NCBI RefSeq assembly: GCF_000299895.1
Contig: NZ_AMRG01000008.1
Coordinates: 62,001 to 126,000, forward strand
Direction: 5' to 3'
Length of the DNA stretch: 64,000 nt
DNA from: Idiomarina xiamenensis 10-D-4
GTDB taxonomy: Bacteria; Pseudomonadota; Gammaproteobacteria; Enterobacterales; Alteromonadaceae
Notes under the pieces: generated by a model
Told to the model about the DNA's origin: nothing
What the model saw: only the letters and a program-made list of their open reading frames with translations
Database searches by the model: none
Shown: positions 1-11,108 of the stretch, piece after piece
Position numbering within the stretch: the first letter of the stretch is position 1
How the letters are laid out: each line of letters begins with the position of its first letter
Program-made: the position numbers and the translations under genes

Positions 1-122
1 GAATTATCTGAAAAGCTTTACCGCTGCAGCACAGTATACATGGGATTGCGTGGCTAGCCCAAGTTTGATTATTGCCTCGCGCTCCAATTCAACGGCAGCG
101 GTTACAACAGCGAGGAGAACTT

Positions 123-1628
123 ATGGAGTTCAGCGTCAAAAGCGGTAGCCCCGAAAAACAACGTTCAGCATGTATTGTTGTCGGTATTTTCGAACCTCGC
201 CGGCTGTCCGGCGTGGCCGAGCAATTAGACCGTGTCAGCGATGGCTACATCAGTAACTTGCTGCGTCGCGGCGACCTCGAGGGTAAAGCCGGGCAAGTAC
301 TATTGTTGCATCATGTACCCAATATTTTAGCCGAGCGCGTGCTTCTCGTCGGCTGTGGCAAAGAACGTGAATTAGACGAGCGCCAATACCGTCAAATCAT
401 CACCAAAACCATCAGTACGCTTAACGAAACCGGTTCCATGGAAGCCGTCTGCTTTTTGAGCGAGCTACATGTAAAAGGTCGCGACACCTACTGGAAAGTA
501 CGTCAGGCAGTCGAAGCCGGTGAAGCTGGCTTATATAGCTTCAACCAGCTTAAAACGAAAAAAGAAGAACCCCGCCGACCGCTGCGTAAACTAGTCTTTA
601 ACGTGCCAACCCGGCGCGAATTACCGGTGGGCGAGCGCGCTATCCAACATGCTTTAGCCGTCGCCAAGGGTATGAATGTTTGTCGCGATGTGGCTAATAT
701 GCCGCCGAATATTTGTACCCCCCGCTATTTGGCCGAACAAGCTCAGCAATTGGCCGCCAACTATGACAACGTCAGCGTCGAATTAGTCGACGAGAAGCAA
801 ATGGCGGAATTGGGTATGAACGCCTATCTCGCGGTTGGCCGTGGCTCAGAAAATGAATCGGTGTTAAGTCTGATCCATTACCGTGGTGCCAGCGACGAAC
901 AGGCACCGTTGGTGCTAGTTGGTAAAGGCTTAACCTTCGACAGCGGCGGCATTTCGATTAAGCCGTCAGCGAATATGGACGAAATGAAATACGATATGGG
1001 CGGCGCCGCCGGTGTTCTAGGCGCCATGCAAGCGCTGGCTGAGCTGCAATTACCCATTAACGTGATTGGTGCTGTTGCCGGTTGTGAAAACATGCCCGAC
1101 GGCAAAGCCTATCGTCCCGGTGATATTCTGACCACCATGAGTGGACAGACCGTTGAGGTGTTAAACACCGATGCCGAAGGACGTTTAGTGCTATGTGATA
1201 CGCTCACTTATGTCGAGCGCTTTGAACCAGAACTGGTCATCGATATGGCAACTCTAACTGGCGCTTGCGTTATCGCCTTAGGTGCCCACGCAAGCGGTTT
1301 AATGAGCGCACATAACCCGTTAGCTCATGAAATTCTAAATGCTTCAGAACAAAGCGGCGACCGCGCTTGGCGTTTGCCACTGTGGGACGAGTACCAAGAA
1401 CAGTTGGAAAGTCCATTTGCTGACATGGCTAATATTGGTGGTCGTGAAGCTGGCACCATCACCGCCGCGTGTTTCTTGTCACGGTTTACCCGTAAGTACA
1501 CGTGGGCGCATTTAGATATCGCAGGAACCGCTTGGCGTGGCGGTAAAAATAAAGGCTCAACCGGACGTCCGGTGCCGTTATTGACGCAATTTTTGTTAAA
1601 CCGCGCCAACGCCGAGCAAAGCGAGTAA
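123..1628 (+). CDS. pepA: Leucyl aminopeptidase PepA (M17 family)
   Basis: Cytosolic two-metal aminopeptidase that removes N-terminal residues from peptides; in E. coli the homologue also acts as a DNA-binding architectural protein for Xer recombination and carAB. The 501-residue product follows E. coli PepA along its whole length. The M17 signature NTDAEGRL lies at residues 348-355, and the metal-site segment [16 protein letters not shown] is intact. The ATG at 123 is preceded by GAGGAGA and begins [10 protein letters not shown], as in E. coli; an in-frame ATG 51 bases upstream lacks this support. The stop lies one base before holC, so pepA, holC and valS form one operon. High confidence. 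Confidence 0.97.
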   Translation: MEFSVKSGSPEKQRSACIVVGIFEPRRLSGVAEQLDRVSDGYISNLLRRGDLEGKAGQVLLLHHVPNILAERVLLVGCGKERELDERQYRQIITKTISTLNETGSMEAVCFLSELHVKGRDTYWKVRQAVEAGEAGLYSFNQLKTKKEEPRRPLRKLVFNVPTRRELPVGERAIQHALAVAKGMNVCRDVANMPPNICTPRYLAEQAQQLAANYDNVSVELVDEKQMAELGMNAYLAVGRGSENESVLSLIHYRGASDEQAPLVLVGKGLTFDSGGISIKPSANMDEMKYDMGGAAGVLGAMQALAELQLPINVIGAVAGCENMPDGKAYRPGDILTTMSGQTVEVLNTDAEGRLVLCDTLTYVERFEPELVIDMATLTGACVIALGAHASGLMSAHNPLAHEILNASEQSGDRAWRLPLWDEYQEQLESPFADMANIGGREAGTITAACFLSRFTRKYTWAHLDIAGTAWRGGKNKGSTGRPVPLLTQFLLNRANAEQSE

Positions 1629-1629
1629 T

Positions 1630-2121
1630 ATGGCCAACGCGACCTTTTACTTGCTGCAAGGCTTACTCGGCGATAAACAGGACGGCGCCAGTGCCGACGA
1701 TAGCGGATTAGCCGCTAAAGCACAGCGCTTTTACTGTGAGCAAATTGCTGAGTTGTATCGACAGTATCGGCAAATTAACGTCTGGACCGCTTCACAACAA
1801 GCGGCCGAGGCGCTAGACGAGGCGCTGTGGAAATTGCCAGTAGATGCTTTCATCCCGCATAATTTACAGGGTGAGGGTCCGGCCAACGGCGCCCCCGTTG
1901 AGATCCAGTGGCCACAAAGCGATAATAGGTCACCGCGCCGTAGCCGTGTGTTGGTTAACCTTAGTGAACAGGTGCCACCACACGCACAGCAAACACAAGT
2001 TATCGTAGACTTTGTACCGCTTGCCGACAGCGGCAAACAACAAGCACGTGAACGCTATAAACAATACCGAGCCTGGGGCATGCAAATGCAATCGACCCCA
2101 GCCTCACTGATCGAGAATTGA
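1630..2121 (+). CDS. holC: DNA polymerase III chi subunit HolC
   Basis: Chi is the clamp-loader accessory protein that pairs with psi (HolD) and contacts SSB at the replication fork. The 163-residue product begins MANATFYLL, the usual chi opening, and contains the HNLQGEGP-type loop and a C-terminal YKQYRAWG-like helix seen in the family. It is slightly longer than the 147-residue E. coli protein. The gene starts one base after the pepA stop, and the valS ATG lies 8 bases after its own stop, so translation is probably coupled. The pepA-holC-valS order is conserved in gammaproteobacteria. The identity rests on both sequence and position. Confidence 0.93.
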   Translation: MANATFYLLQGLLGDKQDGASADDSGLAAKAQRFYCEQIAELYRQYRQINVWTASQQAAEALDEALWKLPVDAFIPHNLQGEGPANGAPVEIQWPQSDNRSPRRSRVLVNLSEQVPPHAQQTQVIVDFVPLADSGKQQARERYKQYRAWGMQMQSTPASLIEN

Positions 2122-2129
2122 AGGCTGCT

Positions 2130-4982
2130 ATGGACAAGACGTACTCGCCCGACGCGATTGAGCAACAACTATATCAAGACTGGGAAAAAGCCGGTTATTT
2201 TAAACCCAGCGGTAAGGGTGATGCCTATGCCATCATGATCCCGCCTCCCAACGTGACCGGTAGCTTGCACATGGGCCACGCGTTCCAACACACGATTATG
2301 GATACGCTGACCCGCTACAAACGCATGGACGGTTACAACACGCTTTGGCAGGTCGGCAGCGACCACGCCGGTATCGCGACACAAATGGTAGTCGAGCGCC
2401 AATTAGCCCAAGCCGGTAGTAGCCGCACCGAATTAGGCCGCGATGCCTTTATTGACAAAATCTGGCAATGGAAAGCGCAGTCGGGTGGCACCATTACCCA
2501 GCAAATGCGTCGCTTAGGTGATTCTGTCGACTGGGATCGCGAACGTTTCACCATGGATGAAGGGCTTTCTAACGCGGTCAAAGAAGTATTTGTGCAATTG
2601 CATGAAGAAGGCTTAATTTATCGTGGTAAGCGTTTGGTCAATTGGGACCCGAAGCTACAAACCGCGATTTCTGACTTGGAAGTCGAGAATAAAGAGCAAA
2701 ACGGCCATATCTGGCACCTGCGCTACCCGCTTGCCGACGGCGCCAAAACCGCCGCTGGTGACGATTATTTAGTGGTCGCTACCACCCGTCCTGAGACTAT
2801 GCTAGGCGATGTCTGCGTAGCGGTTCATCCTGACGACGAGCGCTATCAAGATTTAATCGGTAAATACATCGATTTACCGCTGGTTCAACGGCGTATTCCA
2901 ATCATTGCCGACGACTACGTTGACCGTGAGTTCGGTACCGGTTGTGTAAAAATCACTCCAGCTCATGACTTTAACGATTATGAGATTGGCAAACGTCATC
3001 AAATGGCAATGATCGCGGTGTTAAGCGATACCGCACACGTGCTCGAGCAAGCCGGCTTATACACCGCTACCGGCGAAGCCTTAACCGATATTGATGGCTT
3101 TGACGGGCAACTGCCCGCCGCCTATCACGGCTTAGAGCGCTTCGCCGCGCGTAAAGCGATTATTGCCGATTTTGATGCGGCGGGTTTACTCGATAAAGTC
3201 GAAGCCCATGTCAACAAGGTCCCTTATGGCGACCGTGGTGGCGTTCCTATCGAACCGCACCTAACCGATCAATGGTATGTACGCGTAGCTCCATTGGCCG
3301 AGGTGGCAACCCAAGCGGTCGAAGATGGCGAGATTGAGTTCGTTCCGAAACAGTACGAAAACATGTACTTTAGCTGGATGCGCGATATTCAGGACTGGTG
3401 TATTTCGCGTCAATTATGGTGGGGGCACCGTATTCCCGCTTGGTACGATAATCAGGGCAATGTCTACGTCGGTCGCGACGAAGACGAAGTGCGCCAGCGT
3501 CATCAGTTAGCCGCTGATGTTGAATTGAAGCAAGATGAAGACGTACTCGATACGTGGTTCTCATCGGCCTTATGGACCTTCTCAACACTGGGCTGGCCAG
3601 AGCCCACCGACGACTTAAAAACCTTTCATCCGACCGATGTATTGGTGACTGGTTTTGACATCATTTTCTTTTGGGTAGCGCGTATGATCATGATGACCAT
3701 GCACTTCCTGAAAGATAAAAACGGCAAGCCACAAGTGCCGTTCAAAACCGTTTATGTTACCGGTTTGATCCGCGACGAAGAAGGCAACAAGATGTCTAAG
3801 TCGAAGGGTAACGTGCTCGATCCGTTGGACATGATCGACGGTATCGATATCGATACGCTGGTCGACAAGCGCACCGCTAATATGATGCAACCGCAGTTGG
3901 CGGAAAAAATTGCTAAGCGCACCCGTAAGCAATTCCCGGAGGGTATTACCGCACATGGCACTGATGCCTTACGCTTTACCCTAACCGCACTGGCTTCAAC
4001 CGGTCGCGATATCAACTGGGATATGAAACGCTTAGAAGGCTATCGTAACTTCTGTAATAAGCTTTGGAACGCCAGCCGTTATGTGTTGATGAATACCGAA
4101 ACGCATGACTGTGGGCAAGAGGATGGCGAACTGAGCCTAAGCCTGGCCGATCAATGGATCATCGAGCGCTTTAACGACACCGTTAAACAGTTCCGTCAAG
4201 CTCTAGACAACTATCGCTTTGACCAAGCTGCCGCAATCGCCTACGAGTTTACTTGGAATCAGTTCTGTGACTGGTATCTGGAGTTAACCAAGCCGGTGTT
4301 ATTTAACGGCAACGAAGCGCAATTACGCGGAACACGGCATACATTGGTCACAATTTTGGAGCAATTGCTGCGCTTATTGCATCCAATCACGCCATTTATT
4401 ACCGAAGCCATCTGGCAACGCGTCGCCCCGCTGGTCGGTAACAACGGCGAGACCATCATGCTGCAACCCTATCCGCAAGTCGCCGCCGTGGAGTATGGCA
4501 ATGCGTTGGCCGACATGGAGTGGCTGAAGCAAGTTATCGTCGGTATTCGTAACATTCGCGGTGAGATGGATCTATCGCCGAGTAAGCCGTTACCATTACT
4601 GGTCGTCAACGCCGACGATACCGCGAAACAACGCCTGCAAGATAATCAGAACTTCCTCAGCGCGCTGGCCAAGCTGGAGTCGATTGACTTTTTAGCGGAC
4701 TCCGCCGATGCACCAGCCAGTGCGACCGCCCTAGTTGGCCGTATGGAATTGCATATTCCGATGGCGGGTTTAATCGATACTGCTGCCGAGCTGGCACGTT
4801 TAGATAAAGCCATCGACAAAGCCAGCAAAGAACAACAGCGCGTGGCAGGCAAACTGAGTAACGATAACTTTGTCAGTAAAGCGCCAGCGGCGGTTATTGA
4901 TAAAGAAAAGGCGAAGTTGGCTGAAGCTGAAGAAACCTTGGCGCAGTTACAAGCGCAACGAGCCAAAATCGCAGCGCTGTAA
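2130..4982 (+). CDS. valS: Valyl-tRNA synthetase
   Basis: Class I aminoacyl-tRNA synthetase charging tRNA-Val, with an editing domain that clears misactivated threonine. The HIGH-type signature is HMGH at residues 47-50 and the KMSKS loop begins at residue 554, as in E. coli. The CP1 editing region includes [10 protein letters not shown]. The C-terminal arm is a predicted coiled coil rich in Ala, Lys and Glu. I chose ATG 2130 ([10 protein letters not shown], 950 residues) because AAGG sits just upstream and the N-terminus matches the family; a TTG at 2118 would overlap holC. Last gene of the pepA operon, followed by a strong terminator. Confidence 0.97.
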   Translation: MDKTYSPDAIEQQLYQDWEKAGYFKPSGKGDAYAIMIPPPNVTGSLHMGHAFQHTIMDTLTRYKRMDGYNTLWQVGSDHAGIATQMVVERQLAQAGSSRTELGRDAFIDKIWQWKAQSGGTITQQMRRLGDSVDWDRERFTMDEGLSNAVKEVFVQLHEEGLIYRGKRLVNWDPKLQTAISDLEVENKEQNGHIWHLRYPLADGAKTAAGDDYLVVATTRPETMLGDVCVAVHPDDERYQDLIGKYIDLPLVQRRIPIIADDYVDREFGTGCVKITPAHDFNDYEIGKRHQMAMIAVLSDTAHVLEQAGLYTATGEALTDIDGFDGQLPAAYHGLERFAARKAIIADFDAAGLLDKVEAHVNKVPYGDRGGVPIEPHLTDQWYVRVAPLAEVATQAVEDGEIEFVPKQYENMYFSWMRDIQDWCISRQLWWGHRIPAWYDNQGNVYVGRDEDEVRQRHQLAADVELKQDEDVLDTWFSSALWTFSTLGWPEPTDDLKTFHPTDVLVTGFDIIFFWVARMIMMTMHFLKDKNGKPQVPFKTVYVTGLIRDEEGNKMSKSKGNVLDPLDMIDGIDIDTLVDKRTANMMQPQLAEKIAKRTRKQFPEGITAHGTDALRFTLTALASTGRDINWDMKRLEGYRNFCNKLWNASRYVLMNTETHDCGQEDGELSLSLADQWIIERFNDTVKQFRQALDNYRFDQAAAIAYEFTWNQFCDWYLELTKPVLFNGNEAQLRGTRHTLVTILEQLLRLLHPITPFITEAIWQRVAPLVGNNGETIMLQPYPQVAAVEYGNALADMEWLKQVIVGIRNIRGEMDLSPSKPLPLLVVNADDTAKQRLQDNQNFLSALAKLESIDFLADSADAPASATALVGRMELHIPMAGLIDTAAELARLDKAIDKASKEQQRVAGKLSNDNFVSKAPAAVIDKEKAKLAEAEETLAQLQAQRAKIAAL

Positions 4983-5000
4983 CGAGCAGCCGCTAACCAC

Positions 5001-5039
5001 AAAAGGCCCCAGCGCGGCTCTCGCGCTGGGGCTTTTTTT
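5001..5039. terminator. Bidirectional intrinsic terminator after valS
   Basis: Perfect 11-bp GC-rich stem (5006-5016 with 5022-5032), 5-base loop, then seven T. Four A at 5001-5004 supply a shorter U-tract for the opposite strand, so it can also end the convergent DUF924 gene. Confidence 0.95.
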
Positions 5040-5042
5040 GCC

Positions 5043-5603
5043 CTAAAAACTGGAGCCAGGTTGTGCTAAAAAGCGCTCTTCAGCCGCCGTTGACGTTCGC
5101 CCTAACAACGCATTGCGGTGAGGATAACGACCAAAGCGGTCGATAATGTCTTTATGTTTAAGTTCGAATGCGTAGTTATTTTCTAACCCCGGCTGTGCGA
5201 ATAACGCTAACGCTTGCTGGTGTATAACAGCCGACTCGCTGTGCATGTAGGGCATATATAAAAAAGCACGTTGCTCTGGTGGTAATAACTTATCTTGCTG
5301 TAAAGCGACCGCCTCTTGCGCTAGCACTAATGCCATCGCATCCTGAGCAAAAGCTTGCGCGCTATCGCGATAGATATTACGCGAGAACTGATCGAGTACG
5401 ATGATTTCCGCTAGCCGTCCCGGCGCCGACTGCCGCCACTGCCAACATTCACCCTGACTCACCTGCGTTAATAACGTGCTAAAGCGCGATTGGATCTGTT
5501 GATCCAGTTCAGTATCTTTGGCAAACCATTGTTTTGCCGTCAGCTCGGTAAACCAAAAATCGATGACTTGCTGCGCCGCTGCTGTCGTTACCGCTTGTAT
5601 CAT
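5043..5603 (-). CDS. DUF924 family protein
   Basis: A 186-residue all-alpha, probably cytosolic protein of the DUF924 family, whose members resemble TPR folds and have no agreed function. The family features I recognise are the opening VIDFWF, the central LDQFSRNIYRD, YMPYMHSE and the C-terminal GRYPHRN. No signal peptide or membrane segment is seen. ATG 5603 is preceded by GAGGG. It is convergent with valS across a shared terminator; the LysR gene ends 47 bases upstream on the same strand, so the two could share a transcript. No biochemical role is proposed. Confidence 0.85.
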   Translation of the reverse strand: MIQAVTTAAAQQVIDFWFTELTAKQWFAKDTELDQQIQSRFSTLLTQVSQGECWQWRQSAPGRLAEIIVLDQFSRNIYRDSAQAFAQDAMALVLAQEAVALQQDKLLPPEQRAFLYMPYMHSESAVIHQQALALFAQPGLENNYAFELKHKDIIDRFGRYPHRNALLGRTSTAAEERFLAQPGSSF

Positions 5604-5649
5604 GCTTGCACCCTCTGTCTATATTTATGATGACTTATTGAGCCCGCTG

Positions 5650-6561
5650 TTAGCGCGCACTGAAGCCGGGCGAGCCATCGAGCAGTTTGATCAACCAGTC
5701 ACTCAATTGCCGTAAACGACTGGATAAGTGTCGACGATGTGGATAAATCAAATACATCGGCATCGGTGGCGGCGGATATTGCGCTAACACGGCAACTAAC
5801 TCGCCACTGTCTATAAATTGTTGTACACCCAACTTGGCGGTCTGAATTAAACCTAAACCCTGTAAGCATGCGGCGGTATAAGCATCGCTATTATTCACGG
5901 TCACGCGACTCGGCATCGCCACTTCGTGCACTTCGCCTGCGCTAACATAATCGAAACCGCAGGCTTGACCGAACGCTGCAACGTAGGCAACCAACTGATG
6001 ATCAGCGAGTTGGTCTAACTGTGTCGGTTCACCGTAACGCTCAATATAACTCGGCGCAACTAGATTAATCTGCTGCATATCGCCTAAGTGCCTTGCCACC
6101 ACCCCCTCTTGCTGCAAACTGCCAACACGTAGCACCGCATCAAAGCCTTCAGCGACGACATCCACTTTGCGGTCAGTACTGCTTATCTCTAATTGTAATT
6201 CTGGGTGTTCATCCAGTAACGGCTGTAACGCCGGTAACAACGCTAAACGGGCGAAGCCGAGTGGCATATCAATACGCAAACGCCCCGTCAAACTCTGTTG
6301 GCGCTGGGCAAAACTCTCGCTCAAATCGTCGTAGTCCGCTAATAAGGTAAGCGCTCGCTGATAACAAGCCTGCCCATCTATGGTTAAGCTAACGCTGCGT
6401 GTGGTGCGGTGTAATAAGCGACAACCAAACTCGCGCTCTAGCTGCTGCACCATGGTCGATACCTGAGTTCGAGCAATGCCTAAGCTCGCTGCCGCTTGGG
6501 TAAAACTTTTTAGTTCGGCTACGCGCACAAAAGTCCGTAAGGTCTGCAAGCTATCGTGCAT
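5650..6561 (-). CDS. LysR-family transcriptional regulator
   Basis: A 303-residue LTTR. Residues 1-60 form the winged helix-turn-helix (LRTFVRVAELKSFTQAA, then the wing HRTTRSVSLT); the rest is a periplasmic-binding-protein-like effector domain. ATG 6561 was chosen because AAGGA lies six bases upstream; the preceding TTG is a poorer start. It is divergent from the short-chain dehydrogenase locus across about 138 bases, the usual layout for an LTTR and its target, so the target is probably that neighbour, which is now broken. The inducer cannot be deduced; many LTTRs of this type belong to a large paralogous group often called AaeR/DsdC-like. Confidence 0.9.
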   Translation of the reverse strand: MHDSLQTLRTFVRVAELKSFTQAAASLGIARTQVSTMVQQLEREFGCRLLHRTTRSVSLTIDGQACYQRALTLLADYDDLSESFAQRQQSLTGRLRIDMPLGFARLALLPALQPLLDEHPELQLEISSTDRKVDVVAEGFDAVLRVGSLQQEGVVARHLGDMQQINLVAPSYIERYGEPTQLDQLADHQLVAYVAAFGQACGFDYVSAGEVHEVAMPSRVTVNNSDAYTAACLQGLGLIQTAKLGVQQFIDSGELVAVLAQYPPPPMPMYLIYPHRRHLSSRLRQLSDWLIKLLDGSPGFSAR

Positions 6562-6699
6562 CAATTGTCCTTATTTAAGGAATTATCTATTCCCAATAAC
6601 CCTGTTTATACATAAATATTAAAACAATAGACTGATCCTCCCTGCTACTGCAAGTCGATGTTTAACGACCAGCAGAGCATTATCACCACCAAGGAGCTA

Positions 6700-7441
6700 A
6701 TGATGAGTCAACCAATAACCCTGATCACCGGCGGTAGCCGCGCTGCATCTTGCCGCTAGCGGTCATGATCTGATCATCACTTATCAACGTCAGGCTGAAG
6801 CTGCACAAGCGGTAGTGGAGGCGGTTCAAGAACAAGGTCGACAAGCCATTGCTTTACCCTTAGATGTTGGCGATAGCGAAGGTTTTGCCGAGTTTGCTAG
6901 CCACCTCAAACAGCAGTTAAACAACCATTGGCCGGGTCAAATGCTGACGCATTTAGTCAATAATGCGGGTATGGCTGCCGATGCTCAGCTCAGTGAGTGC
7001 GACGCAGCAACGCTAGATAGCCTCTACAGCGTGCACTTAAAAGGCAGCATTTTGCTGACACAGCAATTATTACCGTTACTGCAAGATGGTGGCTCGATAC
7101 TGAACGTCTCCAGCGGTTTAGCACGCTTTTCGTTGCCCGGTTATGGTCCCTACGCGGCCATGAAAGGTGCGGTGGAAACGGTCACCAAATATTGGGCAAA
7201 AGAACTGGGTGAACGCGGTATTCGCGTTAATGTGCTAGCGCCGGGCGCTATCGAAACCGATTTTGGCGGAGGCCGGGTACGTGACAACGCCGAACTGAAT
7301 AAAATCATTGCCTCACAAACCGCTCTGGGTCGAGTAGGTTTACCCGAAGATATCGGCGCGGTGGTTAGCTTGCTGTTATCACCAGCGGCGCATTGGATAA
7401 CGGGCCAGCGCATTGAGGCCTCGGGCGGCATGTTTTTGTAA
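6700..7441 (+). pseudogene. Broken short-chain dehydrogenase/reductase (SDR)
   Basis: From ATG 6700 (AAGGAG upstream) the frame reads MMSQPITLITGGSR, the start of an SDR nucleotide-binding fold, but hits TAG at 6757-6759 after a few more residues. The rest of the SDR continues in the next frame from about 6740 (ALHLAASGHDL) to the stop at 7439-7441, with NNAG, the catalytic Ser, YGPYAAMK (Tyr-x-x-x-Lys) and an intact C-terminus. The GIG part of the TGxxxGIG motif and a few residues after it are absent, consistent with a deletion of about 20 bases at 6740. As read, no functional enzyme is made; a downstream fragment could start at ATG 6815. An assembly error is the alternative. Confidence 0.85.
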
Positions 7442-7468
7442 TAGCGACAGCAACAACGCCGAGCGAAC

Positions 7469-7498
7469 AAAAAGGGCTGCATGTGCAGCCCTTTTTTT
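7469..7498. terminator. Bidirectional intrinsic terminator between SDR locus and rraB
   Basis: Stem GGGCTGC/GCAGCCC (7474-7480 and 7485-7491) with a 4-base loop, seven T on the right and five A on the left. It serves the SDR locus rightward and rraB leftward. Confidence 0.92.
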
Positions 7499-7500
7499 AA

Positions 7501-7872
7501 TTATTCATCTTCGTCGTCGTCATCGTCGCCAAAGTCGGTACCCCAACCGTCGTATTCGACGTCACATTGCTCCGCAATGTCGGCAACTTCACGAGTTTGC
7601 TGCGCCAACACTTGTTCATTTAACGTCGCTTCGGTGATTGCCGCGAAGCAGAACCAGCGCGAGCCATCTTCTAAATCAAATTCATCAGCCTCATCAACAT
7701 GATAGCCTAGTTTAACTAACTCAACGGCAGCTTTTTCTAATTTAGAAAAATCTGGTGAAGCAAGGTGGTGCTCAATCGCTAGCTCCATATCAGTATCAAT
7801 ACCATCGGCTAGCATCGCCTTGACGGTGTCATGGCTTTGTTGCAATAACTCGCCTAATTCAAATGCACTCAT
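7501..7872 (-). CDS. rraB: RNase E inhibitor RraB
   Basis: Small acidic cytosolic protein (123 residues) that in E. coli binds the C-terminal scaffold of RNase E and lowers degradosome activity on a subset of transcripts. Family features: TDMELAIEHHLAS, LEKAAVELVKLGY, and the C-terminal CDVEYDGWGTDFGD followed by an Asp/Glu-only tail of nine residues. It overlaps the upstream plsC stop by four bases (ATGA), so translation is coupled to plsC. The preceding GAGGT acts as ribosome binding site. Followed by a terminator. Confidence 0.92.
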   Translation of the reverse strand: MSAFELGELLQQSHDTVKAMLADGIDTDMELAIEHHLASPDFSKLEKAAVELVKLGYHVDEADEFDLEDGSRWFCFAAITEATLNEQVLAQQTREVADIAEQCDVEYDGWGTDFGDDDDDEDE

Positions 7873-8642
7873 ACCTCGTCCTTATCTCCACTCACCACAT
7901 CATCGGCCGTCAACTGACGCCCTTCGCGCTGCGCAACCTCTTCGTTTAGATGGCTGATTTTAGCATGCATCAACTCATGACAGCGAGCCATTAACTCGCG
8001 AATATTCTCGCGACGGTAATTTTGAATCGGTATCGGTTTAAGCATTTCAATAATGACGACACCGTTATTCCAACGGTTCAGCTTAATTTTATCATGCAGG
8101 TTCGATACACAAACGGGAACAATATCGACACCGGCGCGCATTGCGGTATGAAAGGCACCTTTTTTAAACGGTAATAAGCCACGGCCATAACTGCGCGTCC
8201 CCTCGGGGAATAGCCAAATAGAAATATCTCGCTGCTTGATAGCGGTCGATGCTTGAGTAATGGTGCCGTGCGCGCGACCTTTGTTCTTACGATCGATAAG
8301 AATGTTACCGGCTAACCAATAAAGTTGACCAAAGAAGGGAATAAACACCAAACTTTTCTTACCGATGGTCACGGTATTTTTAGGTAGTGCCCCACTTAAG
8401 GTAAAAATATCCCAGCTGTTTTGGTGATTACAGGCATAAACAAAAGGTCCACCATCACGCACTTGTTGCGGCACTCGGATCTCAAGGCGTAAACCCAAAA
8501 TACGGTGCATATAGCCAAAAATATGAGCGAACAAGCGGGTATTATCTCGGTGGAATGGGCGCATTAAACAAAACAGGCACCCGATGATCCCCATCACCAC
8601 AATAAATACGCCCAGTGCGAGGATTCGAACAACAGCTAACAT
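7869..8642 (-). CDS. plsC: 1-acyl-sn-glycerol-3-phosphate acyltransferase PlsC
   Basis: Inner-membrane enzyme that acylates lysophosphatidic acid to phosphatidic acid. The 257-residue product has an N-terminal membrane segment (residues about 3-25), the catalytic HX4D motif in NHQNSWD and the FPEGTRS substrate-binding motif. I use ATG 8642, with AGGAG five bases upstream, rather than the longer frame starting at 8690. It follows parC (ending 8816), a parC-plsC neighbourhood also found in E. coli, but a parC terminator between them suggests its own promoter. It overlaps rraB by four bases. Confidence 0.93.
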   Translation of the reverse strand: MLAVVRILALGVFIVVMGIIGCLFCLMRPFHRDNTRLFAHIFGYMHRILGLRLEIRVPQQVRDGGPFVYACNHQNSWDIFTLSGALPKNTVTIGKKSLVFIPFFGQLYWLAGNILIDRKNKGRAHGTITQASTAIKQRDISIWLFPEGTRSYGRGLLPFKKGAFHTAMRAGVDIVPVCVSNLHDKIKLNRWNNGVVIIEMLKPIPIQNYRRENIRELMARCHELMHAKISHLNEEVAQREGRQLTADDVVSGDKDEV

Positions 8643-8736
8643 GACATCTCCTTTTCTGCGGCGCCCAGTATACTCGCTTTCAACAAGCAATTGCTCCGAT
8701 CAGTCCGTATTTATAATGGTTACTCACTGGCAAGTA

Positions 8737-8784
8737 TAAAACACAAAAGGCAAAGCGACGCTTGTCACCAAGGCGTCGCTTTGC
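8737..8784 (-). terminator. parC intrinsic terminator
   Basis: Leftward: perfect 12-bp stem (8773-8784 with 8750-8761), 11-base loop, then a T-rich tract reading CCTTTTGTGTTTTA on the minus strand. Confidence 0.8.
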
Positions 8785-8815
8785 GGGTAACTCATGAGCA
8801 AATCGCTAAGCCGGA

Positions 8816-11101
8816 CTATTCGTCAGCTGCGTCTTTAGCCACATCGATAGCAGTGTCGGCAATAGCGCTGTTATCAGCGATGAGCGCATCAACTCGCTGC
8901 AAGCCGCGTGGTAATTTATTCCCCCGACGTCCACGCTCACCACGATAATGCGCTAAATCATCGGGTTTTAAGGTCAGTTTGCGCTTACCTGCATGGACCG
9001 TCAACGCGGCATTTTCTTGCACTGTGGTCATTGCGGTGACATATTCTTCGCGACTTTGCGCGCGTAAAGTCGGAATGCTGATCATTTTGTTACCTTTGCC
9101 TTTACTCAATTGCGGCAAATCAGCAGCAGGGAACACCAGCATACGCCCTTCATTAGACACCACCACCACCAAATCTTGGTTGGCATTATCAACACTCACC
9201 GGCGGTAAAATACGTGCGCCTGTGGGCAAATTCAAAATGGCCTTACCATTTTTGTTGCGGCTGATTAAGTCATCAAACTGACAAATGAAACCATAGCCCG
9301 CGTCCGAGGCTAACAGTAACTTTTTATCACCGTTAGCCATCAGTACATGCTCCATGTTCTCGCCAGCCACCAAACTAAAGCGACCACTCAGCGGCTCACC
9401 CTGGGTACGAGCTGACGGCAGACTATGCGCCTCGCACGAGAAGCTACGTCCGGAACTGTCAATAAACACCACCGGCTGATTGCTTTTACCCTGCGCTGAG
9501 GCTAAATACTGGTCGCCGGCCTTATAGCTCAAACCCGGCCCATCAATATCATGCCCTTTGGCACAACGCGCCCAACCCTTTTCCGATAACACCACGGTTA
9601 CCGCTTCGGCTGGGGTCAGGTCGCGCTCGCTTAACGCACGGGCTTCTTGACGTTCGACCAAAGGCGCACGTCTATCGTCACCATACTTTTCCGCATCGGC
9701 CAGTAGTTCTTTTTTGACTAGGGTTTTTAAGCGTCGCTCGGAGCCTAAAACTAACTCTAATTTGTCGCGCTCTTTATTCAACTCGTCTTGCTCGGCTCTA
9801 AGCTTAACTTCTTCGAGTTTTGCTAAGTGCCGTAACTTTAATTCTAAAATGGCTTCAGCTTGAGTATCACTCAAAGCAAAGCGCTTCATCAATTCCTGTT
9901 TAGGCTCATCTTCATAACGAATGATCTCGATCACTTCGTCAATGTTCAGATAAGCAATCAACAACCCTTCTAAGATATGTAGCCTTGCCAGCACTTTATC
10001 TAAGCGGAACTGCAAGCGACGGGTGACCGTTTGTAAACGGAACTGCAACCATTCCGATAGAATAGTCACCATCGGCTTAACCTGCGGGCGACCATCTAGG
10101 CCCAACATATTGAGGTTAACCCGATACTGTTTTTCTAGGTCGGTAGTGGCAAACAGGTGTTGCATCAATTGTTCGATATCGACTCGATTCGAGCGCGGCA
10201 CAATGACTAATCGAGTTGGATTTTCGTGATCCGATTCATCACGTAAATCCGTCACCATCGGTAGCTTTTTAGCCTGCATTTGTTGTGCTATCTGCTCTAG
10301 AATGCGAGCCCCAGAAGCTTGATGCGGCAGCGACATGATCACCACTTCACCATCTTCCATATGGTACTTCGCACGCATCTTGATACTGCCGCGACCACTT
10401 TCGTACAACTTGCGAATATCGCTCTGCGGGGTGATGATTTCAGCGTCAGTAGGATAGTCAGGACCACGTAAGTGAGCCATGACGTCATCAAGATCGGCAC
10501 TCGGTTTATCCAGCAACAACGCACAGGCATTGGCGACTTCACGGACATTGTGCGGCGGAATATCGGTCGCCATGCCCACCGCAATACCGGTCACGCCATT
10601 GAGTAGAATATGCGGCAGCCGCGCCGGTAACATGCGCGGCTCCTTCATCGTACCATCGAAGTTTGGTGCCCAATCAACCGTACCCTGGCCTAATTCGCTA
10701 AGCAGTACTTCCGCAAACTTAGACAAGCGAGCTTCGGTATAACGCATGGCAGCGAACGACTTAGGATCATCCGCCGAGCCCCAGTTACCTTGCCCATCGA
10801 CCAACGGATAACGATAGGAGAAAGGCTGCGCCATCAACACCATCGCTTCGTAACAGGCACTATCGCCGTGGGGGTGGAATTTACCCAACACGTCACCCAC
10901 CGTCCGTGCCGATTTTTTATGCTTAGACAGAGACGATAAGCCCAGCTCTGACATGGCATAAATAATACGACGCTGCACCGGTTTTAAGCCATCACCGATA
11001 TGCGGTAATGCCCGGTCCATGATGACGTACATGGAATAGTTTAAATAGGCATCTTCGGTAAAGCGCCCTATGGGTAATTGTTCCACCACATCCATCGACA
11101 T
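8816..11101 (-). CDS. parC: DNA topoisomerase IV subunit A
   Basis: Breakage-rejoining subunit of topoisomerase IV, which decatenates daughter chromosomes together with ParE. The 761-residue product carries the active-site Tyr at residue 121 ([10 protein letters not shown]) and the quinolone-determining segment [12 protein letters not shown], with Ser81 and Glu85 corresponding to the wild-type Ser80/Glu84 of E. coli ParC. The C-terminal region is the beta-pinwheel DNA-wrapping domain. Start ATG 11101 has GGAG about 11 bases upstream. The gene starts 7 bases after the stop of the PQQ-dehydrogenase-like gene, so it is likely transcribed from upstream together with parE. Confidence 0.97.
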   Translation of the reverse strand: MSMDVVEQLPIGRFTEDAYLNYSMYVIMDRALPHIGDGLKPVQRRIIYAMSELGLSSLSKHKKSARTVGDVLGKFHPHGDSACYEAMVLMAQPFSYRYPLVDGQGNWGSADDPKSFAAMRYTEARLSKFAEVLLSELGQGTVDWAPNFDGTMKEPRMLPARLPHILLNGVTGIAVGMATDIPPHNVREVANACALLLDKPSADLDDVMAHLRGPDYPTDAEIITPQSDIRKLYESGRGSIKMRAKYHMEDGEVVIMSLPHQASGARILEQIAQQMQAKKLPMVTDLRDESDHENPTRLVIVPRSNRVDIEQLMQHLFATTDLEKQYRVNLNMLGLDGRPQVKPMVTILSEWLQFRLQTVTRRLQFRLDKVLARLHILEGLLIAYLNIDEVIEIIRYEDEPKQELMKRFALSDTQAEAILELKLRHLAKLEEVKLRAEQDELNKERDKLELVLGSERRLKTLVKKELLADAEKYGDDRRAPLVERQEARALSERDLTPAEAVTVVLSEKGWARCAKGHDIDGPGLSYKAGDQYLASAQGKSNQPVVFIDSSGRSFSCEAHSLPSARTQGEPLSGRFSLVAGENMEHVLMANGDKKLLLASDAGYGFICQFDDLISRNKNGKAILNLPTGARILPPVSVDNANQDLVVVVSNEGRMLVFPAADLPQLSKGKGNKMISIPTLRAQSREEYVTAMTTVQENAALTVHAGKRKLTLKPDDLAHYRGERGRRGNKLPRGLQRVDALIADNSAIADTAIDVAKDAADE

Positions 11102-11108
11102 GTGAGTG

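Noticed and set aside
1-122. Gene at the left edge
   Set aside because: No frame with start, ribosome site or recognisable sequence other than the unsupported N-terminal extension of pepA.
7481-7702. Open frame rich in serine on the plus strand
   Set aside because: It is the antisense of the Asp/Glu codon run at the rraB C-terminus; no ribosome site and no protein-like sequence.
8737-8815. tRNA-like or transposon inverted repeat from the strong dyad at 8750-8784
   Set aside because: Explained as the parC terminator; no cloverleaf, no target duplication or transposase.
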